Below, one piece after another: positions 57,706 to 64,000 of a DNA stretch of 64,000 nt. The stretch's first letter is position 1. The number at the start of each line of letters is the position of its first letter. Source of the DNA: Chryseobacterium sediminis (GTDB taxonomy: Bacteria > Bacteroidota > Bacteroidia > Flavobacteriales > Weeksellaceae); NCBI RefSeq assembly GCF_008386505.1, contig NZ_VUNZ01000001.1:682001-746000 (forward strand), in the 5' to 3' direction. Both the position numbers and the translations under genes were made by a program. The notes under the pieces are model-generated. The model did not search any database. It was not told where the DNA came from and saw nothing but the letters and a program-made list of their open reading frames with translations.

Positions 57706-58911
57706 TTAATCTTCTACACATTTATTTCTTGCGGCCTTCATTCCAAAATACAACATCAGCAATACCGCAAAACTTAATAAATAAAATGAGCTGTTCCAGG
57801 AAATATCCCAATCATGAAGTTTTCCAAACAACGGGGGGCCAAATGCAGCAATCAGATATCCGACAGATTGAGCCATTCCTGATATTTTAACAGCGTTGAT
57901 ACTGCTTTTCGTTCTCGTAGAAAAAAACAGGATAGACAAACTGAAAGACAATCCGTTAGAAATTCCTATGATCACAGCATTCACATAAATCCACTGAGAT
58001 TTCAGGAACACAAACATCATAGTACTTCCAAACATTAAAGCGCATATAAAAAGAATCATCAGTCTCTGATCTTTCATCTTACTGGCAATAATCGGGCAGC
58101 AGAATGTCACAGGAATCATTGTAATCTGAATCACAAAGAAAACCCATCCTGAACTTTCCCCCTGCATATGAAAATCTGCAAGAAATGAAGGCAGCCAGGC
58201 CACCAGACAATAATAAAACAAAGACTGCAGTCCCATGAAAATACTGATATTCCATGCCTGAGCAGATTTGAACATATTAAAATCAGAAGTACTGAGTGCT
58301 GTTTTCGGCAGATTTGGATTTCTTTTATTAAAAATAAATTCCAGTGCTAAAACAAGGAAACCTAATGCAGCAATAACCAGCCAGATTCCTAAAGAACCTT
58401 TCCACCCAAAGCCTGTCAGTTCCCCGATTTTTACACTAAATCCAGACGCCAGAGCCGCAGTAAGATTCATAGATACGGCAAAAATCCCTGTCATAAGACC
58501 AATCTGCTTCGGGAAATTATTTTTAACATATCCCGGAGTGACCACATTTCCAATACATATCCCTAAACCAATGAATACTGAACCTAAAAACAACAGCCAA
58601 AGAGAACCTGTGATTCTTAAAAATAATCCAAAACTTAAAATAATCAGGGAATACATCAGAAGTTTACTGATTCCGAACTTATTAGAAAATTTACTGACCA
58701 ATACAGAGCAGGCTGCAAACATAAACAGAGGAATAGAGGTAAGCAGGCTCACCTGAAAATTATCCAGTTTCAATGCATCTCTTACTTCACCCAATACAGG
58801 AGCTACCGCCACAATCGGAGAACGGAGATTACTGGAAATTAATATAACTACCAGAACGTTAATGAGTAATAAAACATACGAAGCATTCTTTTTTACTTCA
58901 TTCTTCATCAT
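57706..58911 (-). CDS. MFS transporter, CynX/NimT-like
   Basis: A 401-residue major facilitator with about 12 membrane segments. The start of the first segments, 'ISSNLRSPIVAVAPVLGEVR' and 'FQVSLLTSIPLFMFAACSVL', is characteristic of the CynX/NimT group (cyanate or 2-nitroimidazole transporters by annotation). The substrate of this member is unknown. An AraC regulator is divergent at 58983 with a 71-base gap rich in TAnnTTTG motifs (for example 58942-58949), and probably regulates it. Confidence 0.87.
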   Translation of the reverse strand: MMKNEVKKNASYVLLLINVLVVILISSNLRSPIVAVAPVLGEVRDALKLDNFQVSLLTSIPLFMFAACSVLVSKFSNKFGISKLLMYSLIILSFGLFLRITGSLWLLFLGSVFIGLGICIGNVVTPGYVKNNFPKQIGLMTGIFAVSMNLTAALASGFSVKIGELTGFGWKGSLGIWLVIAALGFLVLALEFIFNKRNPNLPKTALSTSDFNMFKSAQAWNISIFMGLQSLFYYCLVAWLPSFLADFHMQGESSGWVFFVIQITMIPVTFCCPIIASKMKDQRLMILFICALMFGSTMMFVFLKSQWIYVNAVIIGISNGLSFSLSILFFSTRTKSSINAVKISGMAQSVGYLIAAFGPPLFGKLHDWDISWNSSFYLLSFAVLLMLYFGMKAARNKCVED

Positions 58912-58982
58912 AATAAAAACTTTTCTGCAAAATTAATATAGTAAATTTGTTTAATTTTGCCAAAGTTTTAACCTAAAACGAC

Positions 58983-59765
58983 ATGAACGCTAATGACAGT
59001 ATAAAAATAGACGATCTGAAGAAACCTTATTTTGTATGGTTTGAAGAAAACTGGGTTCATGATGACATTCTTCACCATCACCAGAAAGGCCAGTTGGTAT
59101 ACGTGGAAAGTGGTTTTCAGTACATCACCATTGAAGAAAAAATCTATCTTCTCCCACAAAATCATGCCGTATGGATTCCCCCAAAAGCCATTCATAAAAC
59201 AAATTCTCATTCCGAAAAGATCAAACTGATGATCATGTTTGCTGATATCAGTACAAAAAATCCCTTTTATCATGAGGTCAATGTGTTTTCTGTTCCTCCG
59301 GTTTTAAAAGAAATGATAAAATATGCGGAAAAGTGGTCTAAACAAATGACATCAGATCATGATGAAAACCTATTTCTGAAGGCCCTGTTCAACGAACTTC
59401 CTCGATTTGTGGAGCACTCATTAACGCTTCATATCAGTCTTCCAAAAGATCAGCGCCTTACAAAAGTCATTGAGCATCTGCATGATCACTATCGGGATGA
59501 AATTAAGATGGAAGATCTCAGCGATAACGCCCTTTTGTCTTTCCGTACACTAGAACGTATTTTCAAAAAAGAAACCGGGCTCACCTTAAGTAAATACCAG
59601 CAGATGCTTCGTATCATCAAAAGTCTGGAGTTTCTGAGTGCCGGTCATCTTACCATTTCAGAAACAGCTTATGAAGTAGGGTACAAGAGTGTACAGGCCT
59701 ATACCAGAAGTTTTCTATCTGTGATGCAGTTCAGACCCACAGATTTTATTAAAACTACTCAATAG
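58983..59765 (+). CDS. AraC-family transcriptional regulator with cupin sensor
   Basis: A 260-residue regulator. N-terminal AraC-type cupin: 'HHQKGQLVYVESGFQYITIE', 'LPQNHAVWIPPKAIHKTNSH' (about 35-85), whose histidines suit a small-ligand pocket. C-terminal double helix-turn-helix: 'MEDLSDNALLSFRTLERIFK' and 'ETAYEVGYKSVQAYTRSF'. This architecture (YesN/NimR type) commonly accompanies a divergent CynX/NimT-like MFS transporter, the exact situation here. Confidence 0.92.
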   Translation: MNANDSIKIDDLKKPYFVWFEENWVHDDILHHHQKGQLVYVESGFQYITIEEKIYLLPQNHAVWIPPKAIHKTNSHSEKIKLMIMFADISTKNPFYHEVNVFSVPPVLKEMIKYAEKWSKQMTSDHDENLFLKALFNELPRFVEHSLTLHISLPKDQRLTKVIEHLHDHYRDEIKMEDLSDNALLSFRTLERIFKKETGLTLSKYQQMLRIIKSLEFLSAGHLTISETAYEVGYKSVQAYTRSFLSVMQFRPTDFIKTTQ

Positions 59766-60344
59766 CCGTTTAAAGCACCTACAGGGGCGGTCGAAATATA
59801 GAGAAAAAGAGATTTATTGACATCTTAAAACTTTGAGTATTCCTTTATAGAAAAGCAATAGGCTGGTTTGAAAAAGGATATAATTCACATTTTGCCTCAT
59901 TTTCCACTTCAACAGTCAATATTCGATTATGATATTACATAAAATAAAAAGGTCTCCAGGAATGGAGACCTTAAAAAAACACAAATGATGAAAAAAAATT
60001 ATTTCGATTCACAAATATAAGCAAAAATCATGGTATGCAAAACATCATAAGCTCATTTTTTTTAAAAATTATTTATTTTAAGTAAAAACAATTATTCTCT
60101 AAATGATTTTAATTTTCTTTAGAATTCCGGAATTCTTTCCACAAAAACGTATCCTGTTAAATATAATTCGCATTCTGATGAATTGTATGCCGTTTTTTAG
60201 CCAAAACAGTTAAATTCCAAAAAGTGAATTATTATAAAAATAAAGCTTCTTCAAGGCAATAATAAAACACATGTTTAACGTTTTTATGACTCTACTCATA
60301 AAAATCTATATATTTTTTGCAGTAATTTTTCTGAAACATATTGT
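59766..60344. other. 579-base gene-free region
   Basis: No credible gene is seen in either strand. The stretch is very AT-rich in its second half. It contains the hairpin at 59949-59972 and a twelve-codon frame at 59985-60020 (MMKKNYFDSQI) that starts 13 bases after it. I saw no tRNA-like fold and none of the repeat families A to D. Confidence 0.5.
59949..59972. terminator. Isolated GC-rich hairpin
   Basis: AAGGTCTCCA (59949-59958) pairs with TGGAGACCTT (59963-59972) around GGAA. The T run lies on the minus-strand side (plus-strand AAAAA before the stem), so as an intrinsic terminator it would work for a leftward transcript, although no leftward gene is seen here. Confidence 0.6.
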
Positions 60345-60953
60345 ATGAGTCCCAAAAAATTCAAAGGAGTTCCCAAACAAAAATTCGGAGGTTTTCATGA
60401 TACGGAAACCAGAAAGTTATTTGAACCAGACGTGATGTCGCTGAAATTTGAAACTTTAAAAGAGAGATTTTTCTCAGTCAATAAATGGCAAAGCTATTCC
60501 GGAGAGACCTTTGCCGCATTTAACCTTTATGATTGCAGTGCCCAGCCTGTAGATCGTGAACCACAGAAAGGAGATTTTATCAGAATTGATATTCCGGGAC
60601 CGGGAGAACCTGAAGCAAAAGGATACGATTGGATAGAAATTACAGATATCTGTTTCTATGAGAACAGTTTTGCTGAAAGTATAACAATGACCTGCAGGCC
60701 ATCCAGAAATCCGGAAAATAAAAAAAAACGTCATATTGCTCATTTTTACAGTTCCGGAGCAAGCTCTACCTTTATGATCTCAAAAAGTCCGGCCCATTTA
60801 AAAGCCGCCGTATACGGACGAAATGAAAGACCTAATTTAAACGCTAAATTACTTGATGCCATCAGGAATCTTGTTATTGCTGCAGGCGGAATGATGGGAG
60901 CTGCTAAAATACAATGGAAGCAGCTTACCGATGGTTTTTTGGATTTTGAGTAA
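60345..60953 (+). CDS. Protein of unknown function, 202 residues
   Basis: I do not recognise this family. The protein starts with a basic stretch (MSPKKFKGVPKQKFGG), has no signal peptide or obvious membrane segment, and has a beta-rich centre with 'YSGETFAAFNLYDCSAQPVD', 'IRIDIPGPGEPEAKGYDWIE' and 'ITMTCRPSRNPENKKKRHIA'. The second half ('AHFYSSGASSTFMISKSPAH', then a helix 'NAKLLDAIRNLVIAAGGMMG') looks conserved in style. The open frame is long, has normal codon use and a clear ATG, so it is a real gene. It is alone on its stretch; 85 bases separate it from the MFS gene. Context gives no function. Confidence 0.7.
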   Translation: MSPKKFKGVPKQKFGGFHDTETRKLFEPDVMSLKFETLKERFFSVNKWQSYSGETFAAFNLYDCSAQPVDREPQKGDFIRIDIPGPGEPEAKGYDWIEITDICFYENSFAESITMTCRPSRNPENKKKRHIAHFYSSGASSTFMISKSPAHLKAAVYGRNERPNLNAKLLDAIRNLVIAAGGMMGAAKIQWKQLTDGFLDFE

Positions 60954-60969
60954 ACCTTCTCTGCCTTTT

Positions 60970-61013
60970 TTGATCTAGATCAAAGTTTAGTATTTGTTGT
61001 ACCAGGACCTTTG
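60970..61013 (+). promoter_or_regulatory. FNR-type box and promoter of the MFS / siderophore-interacting protein operon
   Basis: TTGATCTAGATCAA at 60970-60983 is a perfect TTGAT-N4-ATCAA palindrome. A near -7 motif GACCTTTG (7 of 8 positions) follows at 61006-61013, 22 bases after the box. The corresponding spacing at the 20 kb reductase promoter is 23, so both fit activation from about -41. Confidence 0.7.
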
Positions 61014-61038
61014 CACCTGAATATTTTAAACAAAATTT

Positions 61039-62214
61039 ATGAGTACAACATTAGAAAAAGGGCAGACTATTAATTTCTATCAGGCAACCGCTCCCATTAT
61101 CATTTCGGTATTTGGAGTTTACCTTACGATAGGGATTGCTTTGGGAGTACTTCCCGGATTTGTCCAGAACACTTTAGGTTTTGACAGCATTATCGTGGGA
61201 CTTGTTATTGGTCTTCAGTCATTGTCAACACTTTTAACCCGTGCTTATTCAGGGAAAATTACAGATACCAGAGGAGCCAAGAAAAGTAAAATGTCCGGAG
61301 TAGTATTAGCTGTTATAGCCGGGATTATTTATGTACTTGCAGTATTATTTCAAGCTTATCCGCTACTGGCACTTGTCTTTCTTTTAATAGCCCGAATAAT
61401 CCATGGTGTTGGCGAAAGCTTTCTGGTTACCGGAGCATTGACGTGGGGAATAGGGCTCGCAGGACACTCCAGTTCAGGGAAAGTGATGACGTGGAACGGG
61501 ATTGCCATGTATGCGGGAATTGCAATCGGGGCTCCTGTCAGTATCTGGCTGAGTAAAGAATACAATATGCTGCCAGCTTTTATCCTTATAGCCTTACTTC
61601 CGCTTGTAAGCTGGCTTTCCACGGCAAAACTACCTTCTATTCCTGTAGATAAAGATCATGTGCGAACACCTTTCTACAAGGTAATCGGTGCAATATCAGG
61701 CCAAGGACTGAGTCTTGCTTTTTCATCTATGGCTTTTGGGTGTATCGCTTCTTTTATTGCTTTATTTTTCTCACAAAAGAATTGGGGTGATGCTTCACTT
61801 GCTTTTATGGTTTTCGGAATATGTTACGTTCTTACCCGCATTTTCTTTGCTTCATTTCCTGATAAATACGGAGGTTTTAAGATTGCTTTGATCTCTCTGA
61901 TCATCGAAGTGGCAGGGCAGCTGCTGATCTGGACATCTGCTTCCAAAACATTAGCCATTATCGGATGTGGATTGACCGGAGTTGGATTTTCATTGGTCTT
62001 TCCGGCTTTGGGAGTTCTTGCCATTCAAAAAGTAAAACCACAAATGAGAGGAACAGCATTGGGAGCCTATGTTGCTTTTGTTGATCTTTCATTAGGACTA
62101 GCAGGACCTATTGCCGGGCTGATTGCAGGTTGGTTTGATTATCAGACCGTTTACCTTTTCGGGGGGATAAGCTGTGTGGTGTCTATGATTATTCTACTCT
62201 ATAATAAAAAATAA
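61039..62214 (+). CDS. MFS transporter (YhhS/YfcJ-like)
   Basis: A 391-residue major facilitator with about 12 membrane segments. '[20 protein letters not shown]' and '[20 protein letters not shown]' with the '[16 protein letters not shown]' loop match the YhhS/YfcJ group. Two bases later follows a siderophore-interacting protein gene in the same direction, so the pair may move and process an iron compound (inference). The promoter carries an FNR-type box. Confidence 0.88.
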   Translation: MSTTLEKGQTINFYQATAPIIISVFGVYLTIGIALGVLPGFVQNTLGFDSIIVGLVIGLQSLSTLLTRAYSGKITDTRGAKKSKMSGVVLAVIAGIIYVLAVLFQAYPLLALVFLLIARIIHGVGESFLVTGALTWGIGLAGHSSSGKVMTWNGIAMYAGIAIGAPVSIWLSKEYNMLPAFILIALLPLVSWLSTAKLPSIPVDKDHVRTPFYKVIGAISGQGLSLAFSSMAFGCIASFIALFFSQKNWGDASLAFMVFGICYVLTRIFFASFPDKYGGFKIALISLIIEVAGQLLIWTSASKTLAIIGCGLTGVGFSLVFPALGVLAIQKVKPQMRGTALGAYVAFVDLSLGLAGPIAGLIAGWFDYQTVYLFGGISCVVSMIILLYNKK

Positions 62215-62216
62215 AA

Positions 62217-62975
62217 ATGGAAAATTCTATAATTACTCAGGCAGAGAAAACGAAAAAAATACGTTCTGCCTTTATCGTTAAAAATAAACAGTACCTCACT
62301 CCGCATCTTATCCGTGTGGTATTTGAAATTCGTGAAAATCAAGTTGAGCTGCTTGCTAATGTACGCTCCGGATCTAATAATAAAATCTTTATTCCAGCTG
62401 AAGAGGGAAACTCTCCTTTAGTCAGAACATATACCAACAGAAAAATTGATCTGGAAAAACGGGAATTAAGTATAGATTTCGTTGCTCATGGTGATAACGG
62501 ACCTGCTTCTGCCTGGGCATTACAAGCGATTTCCGGTGATTCATTGGAAATAGGGATGAAAGAAAGTACAAGGCCTTTAGTTCCTGATGCTGATTTTTAT
62601 CTGCTGGCAGGAGATGCAACAGCATTACCTGTCATTTGTGCTATTGCGGAGCAGTTTCCACCTTATGTATCAGCAAAGATATTATTAGAGGTGGCAGGCA
62701 AAGAGGATGAGCTTATTCTGTGTTCTGCAGCAGATATTTCAGTTGAGTGGCTTCACAATCCTCATCCGGAAGAAGGAAGCCAGCTAGCAGAAGCTGTAAA
62801 ATCTGTTCAGTTTCCACCCGGAGTTTTGAAAGAATATGTATATATCGCTGCGGAATATGCAACAGTACATGAACTTCGTACTTATTTTAAAACAACCCTG
62901 CAATGGGATCCCCATGGTTTATATATCTGCTCGTACTGGAAAGCCGGACAGGCAGAAAATATCCGGACAGTTTAG
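62217..62975 (+). CDS. Siderophore-interacting protein (FAD-dependent ferric-siderophore reductase)
   Basis: A 252-residue protein of the SIP/ViuB family. FAD motif '[12 protein letters not shown]' (R-x-Y-T, about residues 63-74), '[13 protein letters not shown]' (about 90-102) as the H-G-x-x-G-P-A signature, '[15 protein letters not shown]' for the NAD(P)H-side nucleotide site, and C-terminal '[12 protein letters not shown]' (Y-W-x-x-G). Such proteins reduce ferric siderophores in the cytoplasm with NAD(P)H or ferredoxin. It forms a two-gene operon with the MFS transporter. It might serve the siderophore made at 34-49 kb or an imported one; nothing in the sequence decides this. Confidence 0.9.
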   Translation: MENSIITQAEKTKKIRSAFIVKNKQYLTPHLIRVVFEIRENQVELLANVRSGSNNKIFIPAEEGNSPLVRTYTNRKIDLEKRELSIDFVAHGDNGPASAWALQAISGDSLEIGMKESTRPLVPDADFYLLAGDATALPVICAIAEQFPPYVSAKILLEVAGKEDELILCSAADISVEWLHNPHPEEGSQLAEAVKSVQFPPGVLKEYVYIAAEYATVHELRTYFKTTLQWDPHGLYICSYWKAGQAENIRTV

Positions 62976-62984
62976 ATAAAAATA

Positions 62985-63020
62985 GTAAGCAAAAACCTTT
63001 TTATCACTACTTTTGCTTAC
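62985..63020 (+). promoter_or_regulatory. Inverted repeat and -7 motif adjoining the Crp/Fnr start codon
   Basis: GTAAGCAAAA (62985-62994) and TTTTGCTTAC (63011-63020) form a 10-base inverted repeat whose right arm touches the ATG at 63021. TACTTTTG (63008-63015) matches the -7 motif, so transcription would start at or next to the ATG. The repeat may be an autoregulatory site. Confidence 0.45.
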
Positions 63021-63590
63021 ATGCAGGAACTTTTAGCTTCATATATTAAAAACAGAATATCGGTAACGGATGAAGAATTGAATACCATTCTTTCTTATTT
63101 CAGACTTGTTCAATTAAAAAAGAATGAGACGCTCCTTACCAACGGACAGCACAGCCAACGTACATTTTTTGTTGTAAACGGTTGTCTCCGTATATTTTTC
63201 ATCAATGAAGAAGGGCAGGATTCTACGCGATATTTTGCATTTGAAAATCAGTTTGCAACAGCATTAACCAGTTTTATTACTTCTGAACCCTCTGACGAAT
63301 TTATTCAGGCCGTGGAGGATTCAGAAGTATATTACATTAGCCATGAAAGTTTTTACCATCTTCTGGATATTATTCCGCAATGGGAAAAATTTTACAGGAT
63401 ATATCTGGAAACAGCTTATGTAAGCAATACGAAGAGACTGATGTCTTTCCTTGTTCAGGATGCCCTTGAAAAGTACCGTCAGCTGTTGAATGAAAATCCT
63501 GTTGTGGTGCGAAGACTCTCTAACAAAATGGTAGCTTCCTATCTTAATATCTCACAGGAGACTCTGAGCAGACTGAAGTCAAGGCTCTGA
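63021..63590 (+). CDS. Crp/Fnr-family transcriptional regulator
   Basis: A 189-residue regulator: beta-roll effector domain ('LLTNGQHSQRTFFVVNGCLR', 'TRYFAFENQFATALTSFITS') and winged helix with recognition helix 'LNISQETLSRLKSRL'. E-T-L-S-R matches the FNR residues that read TTGAT, and a perfect TTGAT-N4-ATCAA box stands before the operon immediately upstream (60970). There is no iron-sulfur cysteine cluster; the ligand is unknown. It is 45 bases downstream of the siderophore-interacting protein gene and probably regulates that operon. The start appears leaderless. Confidence 0.88.
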   Translation: MQELLASYIKNRISVTDEELNTILSYFRLVQLKKNETLLTNGQHSQRTFFVVNGCLRIFFINEEGQDSTRYFAFENQFATALTSFITSEPSDEFIQAVEDSEVYYISHESFYHLLDIIPQWEKFYRIYLETAYVSNTKRLMSFLVQDALEKYRQLLNENPVVVRRLSNKMVASYLNISQETLSRLKSRL

Positions 63591-63699
63591 TTTTTGTTTG
63601 ATAAACCTAACATTATTACAAAGAACTTTAAACCATTTTTAATCTGATAAAATTATCAAAAAATTAATACTGGAGCCTGTTTAGGAAAAATTTAAGCCT

Positions 63700-63707
63700 T
63701 ATATTTG
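63700..63707 (+). promoter_or_regulatory. -7 promoter motif of the partial gene at the right edge
   Basis: TATATTTG matches TAnnTTTG and ends six bases before the ATG at 63713. No TTG stands at the -33 position. Confidence 0.35.
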
Positions 63708-63712
63708 CACTC

Positions 63713-64000
63713 ATGTTAAAATGGTTTTCCATATTATGTTCAATGATGTATGTGCTGGCTACCACCAATGCGGGGGAAGTACTTAAAGTACCTATGTTTG
63801 TAGAGCATTTTATGGAATATCACGGAAGCTTATCAGAGTTTGTTATGGAACATTATGATAACCACAAGCAGGATTCTGACTGGGATACTGATCAGAAACT
63901 ACCGTTTATCAATCCACCCATCGTATTGACTGTACATGCCCAGCTTCCGGAATTGGCTTTTGAAATAAAAAAACCTAAAGAAATTACTGTTTCCAGGAAA
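63713..64000 (+). CDS. Secreted or membrane-associated protein of unknown function (cut by window edge)
   Basis: The first 96 codons of a gene that continues past the right edge. It begins with a short hydrophobic leader (MLKWFSILCSMMYVLATTNA), then 'VPMFVEHFMEYHGSLSEFVM' followed by a His/Asp-rich stretch 'EHYDNHKQDSDWDTD' and 'LPFINPPIVLTVHA'. I do not recognise the family with certainty. The leader and small size suggest one of the short periplasmic proteins that precede metal-efflux operons in Bacteroidota; this would need the sequence beyond the window. A -7 motif lies just upstream. Confidence 0.6.
   Translation, partial: MLKWFSILCSMMYVLATTNAGEVLKVPMFVEHFMEYHGSLSEFVMEHYDNHKQDSDWDTDQKLPFINPPIVLTVHAQLPELAFEIKKPKEITVSRK

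Noticed and set aside
58268..58756. 162-codon plus-strand open frame inside the CynX-like MFS gene
   Set aside because: Antisense to membrane helices of a clear MFS gene; no independent signal.
1..64000. CRISPR array, tRNA, rRNA, insertion sequence or prophage
   Set aside because: No regularly spaced direct repeats, no cloverleaf or rRNA-like sequence, and no transposase, integrase or phage protein was found in the reading frames.

Overview
The window is a stretch of Bacteroidota chromosome, most likely Chryseobacterium or a close relative in the Weeksellaceae. This rests on the AT-rich composition, the many TAnnTTTG (-7) promoter motifs typical of the phylum, the four-gene ligase-associated DNA damage response set, and recurrent 'cgcaaaggcgcaa' and 'tcattctgacgaaggaa' intergenic repeats. 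I found no rRNA, tRNA, CRISPR array, transposase or prophage gene. The taxonomic call is inference, since no search could be run.

Layout. 1-7.9 kb: a MocR-type regulator (cut by the left edge) facing a cupin / dihydrodipicolinate-synthase-like / thioredoxin-like operon; a PNPOx-like flavoprotein facing an AraC regulator; a nitrilase-family amidase; a small membrane/rhodanese operon with a 26-bp perfect palindrome in front of it, next to a TetR repressor and an MFS pump. 8-15 kb: the DNA damage set PdeM - (gpmA) - DEXH helicase - ATP-dependent ligase - MBL exonuclease. 15-34 kb: an accessory region of small regulator-plus-enzyme or regulator-plus-pump units: two S41 proteases, SDR enzymes, HbpS-like protein, three Crp/Fnr regulators, AraC and HxlR regulators, a CAT-like acetyltransferase, MBL hydrolases, MFS pumps, an esterase, a DsbA-like protein, a nucleosidase and a GNAT.

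34.3-49.4 kb: a complete NRPS-independent hydroxamate siderophore locus. A divergent Fe(II)/2-oxoglutarate amino-acid hydroxylase faces a tightly packed nine-gene operon: PLP decarboxylase, IucA/IucC synthetase fused to an N-acyltransferase, N-hydroxylase, second IucA/IucC synthetase, MATE exporter, acyl carrier protein, adenylating ligase, TonB-dependent receptor and PepSY reductase. The enzyme set fits a citrate siderophore built from hydroxylated, N-hydroxylated, acylated cadaverine. From memory, chryseochelin A of Chryseobacterium contains 3-hydroxycadaverine and fumarate, which would fit this gene set.

49.8-56.3 kb: a MocR regulator divergent from a biotin operon (bioF-bioD-bioB, then bioA). 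The operon's first gene encodes a small ferritin-like protein with an intact E, ExxH, E, ExxH di-iron signature. No bioC, bioH, bioG, bioW, bioI or bioZ is visible, so this protein is a candidate for making or releasing the pimeloyl precursor. 56.4-64 kb: HxlR/MBL hydrolase pair, MFS/AraC pair, an unknown 202-aa protein, an MFS plus siderophore-interacting-protein operon with an FNR-type box, a Crp/Fnr regulator, and a partial secreted protein at the right edge.

A regulatory pattern crosses the window. The two Crp/Fnr proteins whose recognition helix carries the FNR-like E-T-x-S-R motif lie beside the only clear TTGAT-N4-ATCAA boxes I noticed. Those boxes sit at near-identical distance from -7 motifs of two different target genes.
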